64,000 nucleotides of DNA from Salticus scenicus (GCA_963930645.1 OZ005653.1:116020259-116084258), one strand, 5' to 3'. Shown: positions 1 through 12,961, counted from the stretch's first letter. Numbers and translations are program-made. The notes: generated from the sequence alone by a model not told the origin.

Positions 1-450
1 TTACCTCATTTTAATATTATACTGCATGATGTAGTTATGCCTGTCTACAGTGATACTGGCGCTGAAAAATCTTTTCTAGTTTCTGACACTTATAATAAAT
101 ATTTTTCCTACAAACCTTTAAATCCCACTTCTCATAATGTAATAACGGGTCAAGGAAAATCATGTGTAAGTCGGGGAGTGATTAATCTACAAGTACAGTT
201 TAACGAGTTTAAAGTGCTCTGGCCTTTTTATGTACTGGAAAACCTACAGTATCCTTGCATCGTTGGCCTCGATTTTATGAAGAAACATAACTTTAAAATT
301 AATTTTGCTAAAAATACTGTATTTATCGCTGATACTTATATGCAACTTAAGCTAAGCGAGCGAATTCGAAATGGAAATACTGCTTTAAATCTCCCTTCTC
401 ACTCTATATATAATGATAAATCTTACTCAAATTCTAAACCGGTCAAGTAA
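1..450 (+). pseudogene. Ty3/Gypsy-type retropepsin fragment, cut by window edge
   Basis: The frame is open from base 1, so the methionine at 37 is internal and the protein continues upstream of the window. It shows the aspartic-protease catalytic triad DTGA early on. About 60 residues later it has the retropepsin C-terminal block GLDFMKKHNFKINF, which matches the usual hydrophobic-G-x-D-F-L pattern. In Gypsy elements this domain cleaves Gag-Pol and is followed by reverse transcriptase, RNase H and integrase. Here the frame stops at 450 and none of those domains follows before the LTR at 2550, so the element has a large internal deletion or is an unusual lineage. The retropepsin call is secure. 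Assignment to Gypsy rather than another LTR clade is inference. Confidence 0.75.
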
Positions 451-2549
451 GGAAAGTTATCTCACTTAACAGAAAATGATGTTAAACTTAATATTGCTAC
501 TCAATCTTTCTCAAAGAATCAAATTCTTGTTTTCAATCTGTTCAGCCAACAGATTTAGTTCTTAGTTCAAATGCAAATGATGTTAAATTCCATTCTGCTA
601 CTAAATCTTTCTACGTTAAGGCATTAAATTTATCTTCTAAAACTGTCAAGTTGACAGATTCACGTATTTTTGCTGAAAATCCTGTAACTGAAAATGCTAC
701 ATTAATTAACTGTGCGTCTCAAAATTTAGTAGCTAATTTACATGAAAATGTCGGGAATGAAAGTGACAGATTAAAATATTTCCACGTTAATTTTCAACCT
801 GCTAACTGTAAACTTCAGCATACGGGTTCGGATGTCTTTCCCGAACCATTTCTAGTAACCACGGTTTCGACAACATAAGCGAGACTACCTCACTTCATGA
901 GCCTTTGCACTTTAATCTAATGAGATTTTTTATAGAGCCAGCTGAGCCTTCCTCTGGAACTCTAGAGAGTGACAAGATGCCGTGTTCGAGCCCACCCCAG
1001 CAAAGTGCCTCTCCTACGCTTGACTCCATTCTGCAAACCGCCAGCCCTGATATTTCCCCGACAAGTGCACAGACCAGCCTGACTAAGATGTTTGATCCTA
1101 CTGATGTTACAGCCGAAACCTTAAGTCAGGTGATATCGTTCTGTATTTTCTTGTTACACAGTGTATTTCTATCACAGCTGTACCAAAATGCACATCATGC
1201 CTTGAAACCTTTCGGGCTTTCGAACGTTGTATGAAAGCAAAGGACTTTCTCAAGCTCAAAACTGCAAAATTTAAAATCAGTGCATGAACTTTCATATTGA
1301 AATTCATGTTTAAGCTTCTATGTCAGCATTTTTGTTCTCTCTTAATATATATTTTATGTATGTTCTATTACTTGTTAGCCACCACCTGCAGAGCTGGTAA
1401 TATAAAATGTTTTTTCTTAGCCCTATGTAAATATCCCCCCCCTTTCATCTTTCTATAAATAATGTATTTGTATATATAAAATGAATATTTGTAATTGTAA
1501 ACATTTGTATATGTACTAAAAGTTTCTCTGTATATATGTTTTAGAGTGGGGAAATGTTTTTTTTTTTTTTTTTTGGCCATATGCATCAATCGGGCTTAAC
1601 TTTTTACTCTAAAAACACTAACAACTTAGTTTTTCTTTCATGCTATAGCCCAGGAAGGGAATACTTTTCTGTATATATAAACTATTTTATGTATTCAGAG
1701 ACAATTTGTCTCGATTGTCTTTCTGCAAGTCGAAGTTTAACTTCTCTTTTGAATATGTTACTGTAAAAAGCTCTTATTATAGATATTCTCTCGTGAGATG
1801 TCCGGAGTATTCTGATGATTTTTCTGTTGACGATTCAATCACCCCTTCCAGACCTCAGACTGAGGGCTGATCTAGTCTGCAAGCCTTCGTGAGCATACTT
1901 CAGCTAGTAAAGTCCACTCAGATCCTAGTCTCGAGTAATGGAGATACCAGTTAATCTCCTTTGATGATGAGCCATTTTACAAGACAGCTGATGCCAGGAT
2001 ATTTTTTCAATAAAGACTTCACTTATATGGTTATCATGTAAACCTTTCTACTGCAAAACTGTTTTTGCATAACTGCATTTTGTTATTGATTGTCGCATTT
2101 ATGTAAGGCGACCCACCTGTACAAAAATCCCTTTGAATTCAAGAATTTACCTTCCTGGGTTGACAGGAAGATGTTTGTTAATCCCATATGTATTTGTTGG
2201 GCTACACTCCATTTTTTTTGGTTCCGGAGTTTCCTGCTGTAAAGGGTCCCCAATTTAATTTAAAATTTAAATTTCTTTTATCGGGGTTTGTCAGGTTTTC
2301 CGCTCACGAATTTTTTTTTTTTACACACCATTGTATTTTAAGATGTAAGCAGTTCAGTGCTCATTAAATTAGACCCCCCCCCCTTTTTTTTCTAACTTAT
2401 TCTAAAGTTTAGTTTTAGAATTTTCAGTAACGGCCACTCTCGCAGTAAAGTTGACTTAGTTTAGATGATATATTGTGTTTTAAAAATTTAACGGGTAAAA
2501 ACCCGCTGGGGATTTTTACGTAATTTTTTTTTTTTTTTGGGGGGGGGGC
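451..2549 (+). other. decayed internal region of the Gypsy-like element
   Basis: No conserved domain is visible. Short open frames at 651-878 and 905-1234 are serine/threonine- and proline-rich and could be tail remnants of the polyprotein. Two similar segments near 478-520 and 567-610 (both containing AATGATGTTAAA and later TCTTTCT) indicate a local tandem duplication. A GC-balanced stretch at about 1780-2030 ends in an AATAAA-like signal. The region ends in a G-run at 2539-2548 directly before the LTR, as expected of a polypurine tract. Confidence 0.4.
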
Positions 2550-3105
2550 TGTAAAGTCGGTGTGTAGTAGAAGTCACGTCAGCATGGCGCTGCAGCTAAG
2601 TTCACAAGCTGCGAAGCGCGAAGGAGAAGTCTTAGAATTAAATGAAGTGAATGGATGAATCTTAGATATAAATATGGATGTATGAAGGATGTGAAAATGT
2701 GAAGAGGAGAGTAGGAGAGTGGTGCAGTGTTGACGGAGAAAGTGTTTGATTAAGTGCTTTTTTGTGATTAGTTCTTAGCTTTGGTGAATGTCATAGTCGC
2801 TTTGGAAGCTGCTCGTCGTTAATGCGAAGTTAGGTGAACCAAGGGAATCCTGTCATCAACGGAGCATTGTGGATAGGCCGAGAGCAATCGTCGACAGTAT
2901 CTGTATTGGTGAGATTAATTTACGTTTATTTAGTGAATTACTGAAGTTATCCCCTAAAGTTATTTGAGAGTCAAAACTGAGTTAGCCCAACACCCACCTT
3001 GAAATTGATCGTTAATAAACTTTGTTAGTTTATACTTAACTTTGTCTCGTGCTCTTATTTACTATTTAAGTTAGATTAATTTAAGATTGAGGAATGGAGA
3101 CAACA
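2550..3105 (+). mobile_element. probable 3' LTR of the Gypsy-like element
   Basis: The segment begins TGTAAAGTCGGTG immediately after a run of ten G residues and ends ACAACA, giving TG...CA termini. It has higher GC than its surroundings, an AATAAA signal at about 3014 and a following GT/T-rich stretch, which is typical LTR layout. No second LTR is in the window, so the boundaries rest on the termini and the polypurine tract alone. Confidence 0.55.
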
Positions 3106-4388
3106 TATTCTTCACAACGTGAACTATTATCTTTTCATTCTGCAAATATAACACTCTGTAAAAAAAAGAAAAAAAAAATAACAAATTCACGGATTTTTGC
3201 CCGTCAGCAAAAGCTCCGACCAAATACCCATTAATTAATGTTTTGCTGCAATCTCCTTATTTTGAATACCACTTTATACAATGAAAAAAAAAAAAAAAAA
3301 AAAAAAAGGATTATTATTTCGAAGATATGTTCTATAAAAGAAAACTATAAAAGTAACTATTAAAAGAAAGGGGTATTCAAAATGAAAACCATGTGGTATA
3401 TCAAAAAATACCAAGTTATATCAGAAAATACGCACTTTAGAGGAAAGAAACGGTCTTGACCGTAAAAATTAAACGGGCAAAGGCACGCAAATTTACATCT
3501 TTTTTTAACTGTGTGTGAATTGCGAATTGACGGCATCGTTTATGGTAGAGTCTTTTTATCAAGGAGATCGGTCGTGAGGGTCTTTTATTATCAGCTGCAA
3601 ACTCGATGAGAGTCATTTGCGCAACAATGTCATTTTAATATTTCTACAGGGTTCATGTGTGGAAGTACTAATCTCCTGCAAACTGGCGTTCCCTCACACA
3701 CTGTAAAAAACAGCTGCTTAAAATGATTTCTAGAAATGAAAAAATTATCGACCGTCATTTTTTAACACCTAGCCTTCAGAATCCCCTAAATTTTAACCTT
3801 GTGACTTCTGGCTGTAAGGTTACCTGAAAAACGTTATGTTCAGTGGAAATAATAATTGGAAATCTAATTGGAAACTTAACTGAAAGCGTGCATTAAGCAA
3901 CAAATTTGAAACATGTCCCTAGATACATTCTGATATTTGTGGAATATTTCATTTCATGCCTAACTTTTATAATCTTATTATACGAATGAATATTGAGAAT
4001 CTTTGATCAGTTCATATTCACGATAATTTTCTGCAGAAAATTCCGATCTCTGATACAATCTCATGCAATATACGATGATCAGCTGTGATTTTACGTCAAT
4101 GCTTGGAGAATTTTCTCTCAAAAAGTATGATAACAATAAATACTACAAAAGACAACATTTTGACATTATGTTTTGCTTTATTTATAAATCTACCACCTGT
4201 CAAGGGAAATAAAACGAAAAATTTACGAACACCTATATAGTATATAGCCATACAGATGGAATTATATGAAAGTTTAAAAATCCTTTTTTTTTTTCTTTTA
4301 TAAATATTATTATAACTTTAATCGCTAGCAATTTTCTTTCCTTATATTCATATGCTTAGTTTTAAAAATATAAGTTCGAATTTCAAAC
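3106..4388. other. non-coding AT-rich stretch, possible foldback at about 3150-3517
   Basis: No gene is visible. The segment near 3150 (ACACTCTGTAAAAAAA, then TTTTTGCCCGT) is roughly mirrored near 3470-3517 (ACGGGCAAAGG, then TTTTTTTAACTGTGTG), which suggests a decayed MITE with TIRs of about 50 bases. A long A-run lies at about 3283-3307. The rest is unassigned. Confidence 0.25.
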
Positions 4389-4931
4389 TACAGGGTGATT
4401 ATAAATAAAGTTACGATTTCAATGCGCTATAATTTCAAAACTATCGGTCAGAATGACTTGATATTTTACCAGAACATTAATGGGACAATGGAATTTGTTT
4501 GGTTGAGGAAAATAAGTAGTTCGAAAATGTCTCTATAGGAGATGCTGTCAGGGCAATGGCAGGGGAAATACCTTACATACCTTACATACAGTATTTATGT
4601 ACATTACATACACATCATTACATACAAGAACGTTGTTATAAATACAATAGAATAGAAGAAAATAATATATTCTAAGGATTTACGATTTTTTTTTTTCAGC
4701 AAAAAGACAAGAATACGTGTATACAACGAAACAGTCGTAATGACAAGAGAAAAAGAACCAAATGCATGAAACAAACGCCTTACGAATGATTAACAGCACA
4801 TTTTGTTTCCCCTTTTCCAAACAAAATTCCACCGCCTCACTAATGTTTTGGTAAAATATCAAGTCCTTCTGACCGGTAGTTTTAAAATTATAGCATTTTG
4901 AAATCGTAAATTTAATTATAATCTCCCAGTA
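4389..4931. mobile_element. MITE with long terminal inverted repeats (TACAGGGTGATTATAA end)
   Basis: The first about 115 bases (4389-4505) are repeated in inverted orientation at 4815-4931. Both arms carry matching blocks such as TCAAAACTA/CGGTCAG and TTGATATTTTACCA. There is no transposase. The end TACAGGGTGATTATAA resembles the ends of the foldback at 8345-9177 and a lone end at 53821-53832. The short frame at 4680-4862 on the minus strand lies wholly inside and is not a gene. Confidence 0.7.
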
Positions 4932-5257
4932 CTATATGTAAAAAGCTATTTCCCCCTACTTTCGTATTATGTATATTTAATATAAACCGAGACCTGGAGA
5001 CACAAAATTGTATGCCCCCAGTAGGTAAAAACTTGATCACGTACGAAACAGAAATTGTTATTATTGAGTATATTAAAAATGTTAATATTAAGGGGGGCGG
5101 GTGCGGGGGGAAGCATTTGAAATTAATTATTGCTGAATTACATTCTATCGCTCCTTAAATAATGTATTTTCATGAAATCTACAATTTTTCATCCACAGAG
5201 CATATTTTAAAAGAAAATAAGTAACTTTAGAGAAAGGGAAATCTTCTTTAATAGTTT
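4932..5257. other. intergenic, nothing recognised
   Basis: AT-rich sequence with a short G-rich patch at 5091-5112. I see no gene, repeat unit or signal. Confidence 0.4.
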
Positions 5258-5402
5258 GGTTGGTTGGGTTTAGCATCGCACTAGTACTGCGCTATGGGTA
5301 ATTGGTGACGGTGTGCGACGTACCCCTAATGATGGTCTGGAGACATGTCATCACAATTTTGATCTCCATGGAGGGGATGGCTTCCCCTCTTTTGTGGGAA
5401 AA
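5258..5402 (-). mobile_element. 3'-part fragment of the threonine-tRNA-like SINE
   Basis: This segment matches the tail of the SINE at 34104-34420. Both share GGTTGGGTTT, CGCACTAGT, GACGGT, TCATCACAATTTTGATC and CCATGGA in the same order. Only the tail is present and the tRNA-like head is missing, as in 5'-truncated or decayed copies. The frame at 5292-5489 overlaps it and is not a gene. Confidence 0.65.
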
Positions 5403-7097
5403 ATAATACAAAATGAAGCCTAATTTCAAAATGCTCCATGCGAATTCTAAATTACACAATTTTAAAAATTCAGTATTTTTACTACGCATTCATATATGAA
5501 CATATGTAGGTATTTAACTTCATATTTCAGTTTCAGAATCAGTTACAAAATAAATAAACAAATAAACTAGAGTTTTTCATTTCCCCCCCTTTTCGATTGA
5601 ATCTGGCAGCCCGTAGTAAAAGTAACTACAATTCTGCCAAACATCTCATTAATAAACGAAAAAGACTTTTTGTAACCACCTTTTTTTTCCACACCAGACT
5701 TTTTTAGAGTAATTGTATACTTATTTAATCGTAACTACATATGGAGATAATTTACAAATAAAGTGGTGTGGAAAAAGGGGCGTGTACTAAAAATCTCACG
5801 GATCATAATTAGGATGTGGACAGGTATGTAATAATTTATTGATTTTAAAATAAATATCCAGTTTTGTAGAACGGAAATGTTCGACTGAGTATAAAATTGA
5901 TGTAAGTTATCTAAACAAGAATTATATGTTATGCTTGTGAAAATCATTCATATTTACCTTATGAATAAAGAAAATAATTGTTTTAATTGAAAAATATATT
6001 TTAGGAAATTATAAATAATAATATTGCGCATATTATAAATATATGTTTGAGAAATATTTTCACTGGAAAAAAATACGAAAATATCTTGACAACATTCCTT
6101 CAAAAATGTTTATGGTTAGTGAGCAAAAATTCTCTGACAATAACAGGCCGAATTCTGTCATTTACAAAAGACATATGAATAATGTTTTTATTTTTATTTA
6201 TTTTATTTATTTTTATATTGAATATTTTTAAATGCGGAACAAACTTCTTGTGTATAATTCATTATTAAAACAAATTTTATAAAAATAGAATTGAAAAAAA
6301 AAAAAAAAAAATGAACTTTTGAAATTAAATAAAACAATATTTTAAAATAGTTTAAAAATATGTTATAAATTTACGTAATATTTATTAAAATTTACGCAAT
6401 TTTATGAAATAGAAGAGAAAATCTATAAAATTTTTAAATCCTATTTGTAAGAAATTTAAGACATTAATTATCTCAATATTACTTCTTGAAAATTTATCTA
6501 TAAATTTATAGCCTTAAATATTATGTAATTACAAGTGTATAGTTTGAAAGCATTATACTGTAGAATTACAAAAACAGCTAATATGTAAATTATGGATTTA
6601 AATATTATATTTTTATTTAGGTATATTTAGGTTTTGTTTTAGATAATAAAAAGATGTTTTAAAATGGGGTGTAAGAGTTATTGACATTTTTTCTGTTGTT
6701 ATGAAAGCATATTTTTTAGATGTTCATTCAATTTATCTTTGTCTTTTATTTTAATTTTTATTAATTAAATTAATAAATAACTAATTACTTATTATTCGAA
6801 CAAAAATAAAGAAAAAGAAAAAAATATATGTATTTTATTATTAGTGTATAAAACTATATAGTCTTTGAGAATAAAACTGTGAGGTATTTACTTAAAGTAA
6901 CATAATTTTACAGGGGATAAAGTGATATTAAACGCATATACTACTTCTAGTATCTGAATTCCATTACCCAGAAATATATAAATATGTATCATTTTTTAAT
7001 TAAATTTTCACATTTAAGTAGTTACTTCAATGAATTGAAAGAGATAAAATAAAGATAAAATAAGAATATACTTTATCTAATTACTCATTTAATATAT
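5403..7097. other. very AT-rich intergenic stretch
   Basis: No coding signal is visible. A short stem (about 5680-5700 CCTTTTTTTTCCACACCA with its complement at 5763-5778) may be a remnant MITE. From 6230 to 7090 the sequence is nearly pure A+T. Confidence 0.4.
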
Positions 7098-7470
7098 ACT
7101 AGCAGGCTTCGCCCGCTTCGCTGGGCACTATATTTAAAGGATTTCTTTTTAATTGAATAACAGAAACGTTTAAATAAATATATTTCGATTGGCGACTATT
7201 TTCTTCACAGTTTTAGTATGAGATCTCCTTGACAATAGCAAACATTTTTTGAACTTCTCGAATCTGTGCAACAAAACTATTATTAAAACGAATATTCTCG
7301 AAAACAGTCAAATAGAAAAGTTAGTTATTCGAATATTCTGGCAACAGTTGAGCTATTATTCGTACAGTAAAAGTCCCTATTCGATGAATGGTCGAATCAG
7401 AGAACGTACGTAAGTTGTTTTCAAAGCAATCACTATAACTCACGTATGAACGCTTCACGTACATGAAAAC

Positions 7471-7501
<31 letters not shown>

Positions 7502-7510
7502 GAAAGAAAG

Positions 7511-7835
7511 AAATGACTGGACAGCCCTACACCGCTGTGCATAAATCTCAGAACACACGAAACTCGGTTCTGTGGCAATCACTATCACTCATGTTAAAAC
7601 CAAAAATCATCACTGGACACACCTTCACCGCTGTGCATGAATCTGAAAACGCACGAAACTCGGTTCCGCAACAATCACTATCACGCATGTTAAAACCGAA
7701 AAACATCACTGGACACCCTTGCACCGCTGTGCATGAACCTAAAAACGCACGAAATTTCTTTTTGTAGCAATCACTGTCAAGCCTGTTAAAACCAAAAAAA
7801 AAAAAAAAAAAAAAAAAAATCACTGGACACGCTTA
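7511..7835. repeat. 96-base tandem repeat, three full copies plus a partial
   Basis: The anchor ACTGGACA recurs at about 7515, 7611 and 7707, then again at 7821 after an expanded A-run, giving a 96-base unit. Each unit carries CACCGCTGTGCAT, then CGAAACTCGGTTC or a variant, then ATCACTATCAC, then GTTAAAACC. A degraded further unit precedes it at about 7415-7490. Confidence 0.8.
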
Positions 7836-7837
7836 CT

Positions 7838-8116
7838 TCAAATCAATGAAAATCAAATAAACCATACAAATCTCTCGTAAATCCTTATAACATAGCTCTA
7901 GTTCAACGTAAAATACACTCAAATCAATGAAAATCAAATAAACCAATAAAATCTCTCGTAATTCCTCATAACGTAGTTCTAGTTTAACGTAAAATACAAT
8001 CAAATCAATGAAAATCAAATAAACCAATCGAATCTCTCGTAATTCCTCATAACGTAGCTCTAGTTCACCGTAAATTACACTCAAATCAATGAAAATCAAA
8101 TAAACCAATCAAATCC
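7838..8116. repeat. tandem repeat of about 81-83 bases, about 3.5 copies
   Basis: TCAAATCAATGAAAATCAAA starts at about 7839, 7919, 8000 and 8083. Each unit continues through ATCTCTCGTAA, CATAACGTAG and AACGTAAAATACA. The frame on the minus strand at 7833-8108 is simply this array in translation. Confidence 0.85.
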
Positions 8117-8344
8117 CTCCTAAGATTCTCCATTGTGCGTCATTATAGAAATGGGTAGTTTTATTTTCATATTTTTATGAATTAAAAGAAAATCAATGAA
8201 AAATTCGAAAATCTGACTTCGATGTGCACAATGACCCTTCGGAGGGCACCTTTGTGTTAAATCACGTGACTGTCCGAGCTACTGTTTTCGAGAAGAGTGA
8301 AATATACATATATATACAAATATTGCTCATTTAATACTATAAGA

Positions 8345-9177
8345 TACAGAGTGATTGTAATTAAACTTTCCTTATAAATAGTATCCTACAGCTCAAACGG
8401 GTGAACGGAATGCAACGAAATTTGGTATATAGACTACACACAAGATGTACTCACGGAATTTCGAAAAAATAAAAAGAGTTCCAAAATGTCCACCAGAGGG
8501 CCCCTTTTTCGAAAAAGCATTAAATGTAACACAATAAATGACCAAAACAGAATACAGAAACAATATTAACATATATTGGCTAGTTTCTTATCAACTTGTC
8601 ATCGAACCACATTAAGTAAATGTAAGGGAAAAAATAACGGTACGCTGTTTGAGAAAAAATAAAAGAAACAGTTCAGTTTGCAGAAACAAGAACATATTAC
8701 GACGAAATTGCACAAGAGGAACAGTTGATAATCGTGTTCAGGACGGTGTAAGGAAAGGTACTCCATGTGACCACCCTCATTCACCTGCAAAATTTCAAAT
8801 CGATGAACAGTGTTCTCAACAGCAGTTCGTAACTGATCAGTTCTGATGTTTCACACATGAATCGTTATGGATTTGTTTTAGTCGTTAGCGTCGTAGCACA
8901 TCCATGATACACCACACTTTTTCAAGGTGATCAGAAACTAGTCAATGAATGCTAATATTGTTTCTGTATTCCGTTTTGGTCATTTATCGTGTTAAATTTA
9001 ATGTTTTTTACGGAAAAAACACCCGCTGGTGGACATTTCGGATTTTTTTTTTTTTTTTCCTAAATTCCGAGAGCGCATCTCGTGTATAGTCTGTATACCA
9101 AATTTCGCTGCTTTTCGTTCACCCGTTTGCGCTGTAGGATGCTACTTATACGGAAATTTAATTATAACCACCCTGTA
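8345..9177. mobile_element. foldback/MITE with arms of about 240 bases
   Basis: Arms at 8345-8588 and 8939-9177 are imperfect inverted copies. Both carry CCTACAGC, AACGGGTGAACG, CGAAATTTGGTATA, AAATGTCCACCAG, then ATAAATGACCAAAAC and ACAGAAACAATATTA. Termini are TACAGAGTG and CACCCTGTA. The 350-base centre encodes nothing recognisable, so it is non-autonomous. A (TA)n run follows the right end. Confidence 0.8.
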
Positions 9178-11820
9178 TATATATATATATATATATATAT
9201 ATTTGAAATGTGTAAACTCTGATTTTTTTTTTTCCTTTTCATTTTTCGAATTTCAAGGACAAGTCCCAAGAATTTAAGGGGACAGCATTCTTTTATGGGA
9301 AAATGAAGAAATTGTCGATCATTTTATGCATTATGTCAAAATGTATGGTTGAGAAAAATTTTAAGTTTATATCTCAAATACATTTTGAAATTTCATGCAC
9401 GCAGTGAGAAAACACCCTTGCAAATAACCTGCTATAAAATACTATTTTACAAATTTACTATTTTGAAATAAATCAATATAATATTTTTAACCAATAGAAT
9501 AATGCCATACTAGTTAACAAACACAAAACAATAAATGTGAAATCATTTATTTTTAAAAAATTCTGAAAGTTGATTGAAAATTTCATCATTTTCCCATTTT
9601 TACAAGTAGGCTGTCTTCTTAAGTTATACCAATTTTTCCATTGGTTTTTCTCTTTAAACTGATTATCTTTTCAACGAAATATTTAAATTAATTTTTTGAG
9701 AATTCTTCACATTTTTGTTTCCAAGACAGCTCAATAATTTGTAGCGAATTATTTTACAATGAATATAATGTAAAATTAACTAAACAAAGAGAAATTTCAG
9801 AAATTGATCTAAATAAATAGAGATTTTTTTAAGTGTGCATACTATGAATTTCGGGGCACTAATTTTAGAGCTTCAAAATATGGTAAAAGAATATATATAT
9901 ATATTTTTTTAATGTGAACTTAATATTTATATTTTTTGTTTTTCAAATTAAGGATTTTTTTTTTTTTTTTTTCTTTTTTAACAAGATGATATGATTTAAT
10001 TAATCGGACATAATTACTTTGCTTTGTTTTGAAGTCAGTCTCATGAGTAAATGTGATGTATATATTATATATACTATTGCTATTTTAATATGGACGCTTT
10101 TCATATTCCATAAAGGTATGTTTTGGTTGAGAAATATTTTCTATACCAAATGATATTTTTTTCATAAGCAATGTGATTATATTAAATATTTAAGTTAAAG
10201 AAAATGGGATATTTCTTTAAATCGTAGCCATTTAAAAGGTATTGAATATGTGGAGAGAAAAAAAATTCTTTTGAAAGAGAAATGTTTTCTTACTGTTTAT
10301 TTATTTATTTATTTCATTTTGGTAAAATTCTGTACAGTATATTAAGCCAGAGGCAGCCAAATCATGTCTGGTATTATCCCTCCACATAAATGCTGAGTCT
10401 GAAATGCTATTTTATATCGAAAAAATAGATGTCATATTATGTCAGATTTTAATTTGCAGTACAAAGTATACATTTCAAACGATCACTACGAAAATTGAGA
10501 TACATATATTAATCAAGGCAGAATTTTGCTAACGGCGTACTTTTCAGATTAATCGGGTAATTAATATAAAAAATAGAAAATAAAAACCAAATTTCAATTT
10601 TAAAATTTTTAGAAAGAAAAACAAGTTAATGCGTCACAAATATTTATTATAATAGTAGTTATAGTAATAGTAATAAATATGCGTTCATATAATTAAAAAT
10701 AATGCTTATAAATTTTTATTGCTTTCTTTTTTAATTCTCTCTTTAATTCAACTCATGAATAAAAAAAAAAAAAAATGAAAAATGAAAAATTAATTCTTTA
10801 TCATCAAAGTTTTCTAATGAAGTCATAATACCTTTAAAATTTTATTTTAAAGTTATTTATTTATTATTATCGATTTATTATTATTTTTTTATATTTCAAT
10901 TTGGATTTCAATTAGTCAAATAGCCTTATATGATTTTTCCCCTTGACTTTTTAGTCCACAAAGTAATCTGGGCATTGCTTCTAATACAGGACCTTTTTGC
11001 TGACTTTTAATATTTTTGGCCATTTTGGCGATGAATTAAAATGACTATTGTAATTGAGTAAATTGTAAATACCTTTGCGGTACTTGACTATAGTTTTAAC
11101 CATATTAACCATATTAAATTTTTAATTTAATTAAAATTTATAATAATAAAATTTATTTATATTTTAAATGTGATTAATTATGTATAGTAATATTCACTTA
11201 TAGTTTCATTATATTATTGCAAGTTCTAGAAAAAGTAGATGTTTCTAATACATTATGCTGGAACTAAAATGTTCATTAGATAATGAGAGATTTATCTGTT
11301 CAATCGCAGTTCTTGAACATTAGCAGCAACATTTTTCGTCAGATAAATATCCAAAGAGAAGGAAGAGAAGAAGCTGACGAAAGCAGTGAAACTCAATGCG
11401 ACTATTTGAACGATTTTAGTGGATTTTTGTTTTCTTTTTTCTTTTTTTAGCTTTTGAAAAATCAATTAAATACAGTGATCAGTGAAGCAGACAAAGACTA
11501 TTTGTTGTTAAAAAATTGAGACATTTTGCATTGTAGAAGAAAATTGTTGTCAGAAGTGATTCAAATATTTATTGGAGGATTGATTTCAAATTTATATTTC
11601 TCTCATCTAGTTTTCAAATTTTTTATTTATAAAATTCTAAATTTAAACAACATAATGAATTAGCTGTCAATGAAACGTGATGTAGACAAATAAAAATATA
11701 GAAATAGTTTTAAATAGGTTTTTATTTCTGAACTATTTAATTTATATTTTTTAAATATATTTTGTTTAACCTAGTAAAATTGTTTCATACAGTTTGTTGT
11801 ATAACCTAAACGATAATAAT
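9178..11820. other. AT-rich intergenic stretch
   Basis: No recognised gene or element. It contains T-runs at about 9955-9975 and an A-run at about 10760. One short hydrophilic frame at 11283-11450 (55 codons) is discussed under rejected items. Confidence 0.4.
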
Positions 11821-12961
11821 ACTGGTGTGTCACTCACACGACTTTCTCTTACCCTGAAATTTAATACTATAAATACAGGTTGGAGATTAAGAGGTAAGAC
11901 AACGAGTACTGTTATGTAACCCTATGTTAAACAATTCAAATTAGGCTTCGGAGGATTTTATTTGACAAGTAATTGTGTGTGAGGGGGCTGCCACCTCCCT
12001 TACAATTTCAAGAAAAAAAAGTAATTATTATTTACTAAAATTTTCATTTTACTCTACAATGTTAAAGAATTCAAATTAGGCTTCGGGAGAGTTTTATATG
12101 ATAATTAGTTGTGTGTGAGGGGGGCTACCGCCCCCCTCAACCCCTCGTTTCATTAATGCACCTACATTTATATAGAATTTAATTCGGTTATTAAAAAATA
12201 ATTCTGTTTTTAAAAAATAATTTATTAAAATTATTATTTTAAATATTATATTTTATTATAATAAACACGATTTCCATATTAGAAAAGTAGTATAACACTA
12301 AATATCAAAAAAAAAAAAAAAAAAAAGTTGAATTTATTCTCAATATTACATTAAAAAAATTTTTTTTTTTTTTTTTTTTTTGTTAAATATGAAAAAAATT
12401 GATAACTTTATTTTAAATTATCGCAGATCGATGGATCAACCATTCGTTTTAAAGGTATCGGCGAGCTCTTTTAAAAGTAACCCATCATGAAAATTTATTC
12501 CCCTCGAGGGAGACTTCCCCCACAGGGGGGAGGCGAGACTCCTACATACGCAAAAAAAATTTCCCAGTTGACTATCTGTGTTACAAAAATATATATTCGT
12601 TTCATTTGGTTTAGTGCAGTCTATAGATGTTAAACTCTACTTATCTGCAATTTCCCCCATAGAATTAATGTATTTGCATACTTTTGAGTGTCCCTGTACA
12701 CGAACCATTTCCTTCATCTCAACGAAAAGCTTACTGCAGCATCCCTATATGATACACATTCAGAATACTGAGTTTGGAATTTCTGCTACTATTTGTTCTT
12801 GAGATTTCTCACCTCCACACTGACAGACACACAGACAATTCGCTAAAAACATGATTTTCGTATTCAGGGGACCTCAGAACATGTAAATATAAAAAAAAAT
12901 TCACGTTCGAAAATTTTACCTTAAAACAATACTTTCTCGACCCTATGGGTAAGAGAAAGTA
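11821..12961 (-). mobile_element. R2 copy 1, hairpin-capped repeat
   Basis: The right end is a hairpin, TACTTTCTC...GAGAAAGTA (12930-12961). The left end has ACTGG, a small hairpin GTGTG-TCACT-CACAC, then CGACTTTCTCTTACCC, which repeats the hairpin arm. Inside are a tandem duplication at about 11935-12150 (AATTAGGCTTCGG twice, 133 bases apart), a segment shared with 27787-28440 (TTCAACCATTCGTTTTAAAG-like), and CAGACACACAGACA just before the hairpin end. No coding sequence. The plan matches R1 and R3. Confidence 0.75.

Larger units (their letters stand above)
7098..8310 (+). mobile_element. repeat element with CTAGCAGGC...GCCCGCTTCGCT start and two internal tandem arrays
   Basis: It starts with a GC-rich block (CTAGCAGGCTTCGCCCGC then TTCGCTGGGC) that also opens the element at 48639, and sits in a TA-rich context. 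It contains two tandem arrays (listed separately) and ends near GAGAAGAGTGAAATATACAT at about 8310. There is no coding capacity; the frames here are read through arrays. I recognise the start as a recurrent arthropod repeat motif but cannot name the family. Confidence 0.55.

Noticed and set aside
7548..8108. Two 91-codon minus-strand frames with internal amino-acid repeats
   Set aside because: They are the 96-base and 81-83-base tandem arrays in translation. Repeated peptides reflect DNA repeats; the 96-base unit is a multiple of three, which keeps the frame open.
9178..9202. TATA-rich promoter
   Set aside because: It is a (TA)n microsatellite at a foldback edge. Similar tracts at 13683, 48600, 51665 and 61265 are also microsatellites.
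11283..11450. 55-codon hydrophilic frame (MRDLSVQSQFLNISSN start)
   Set aside because: Composition looks protein-like and a pyrimidine run precedes the stop, but there is no recognisable domain, no clear splice sites and no second copy for comparison.
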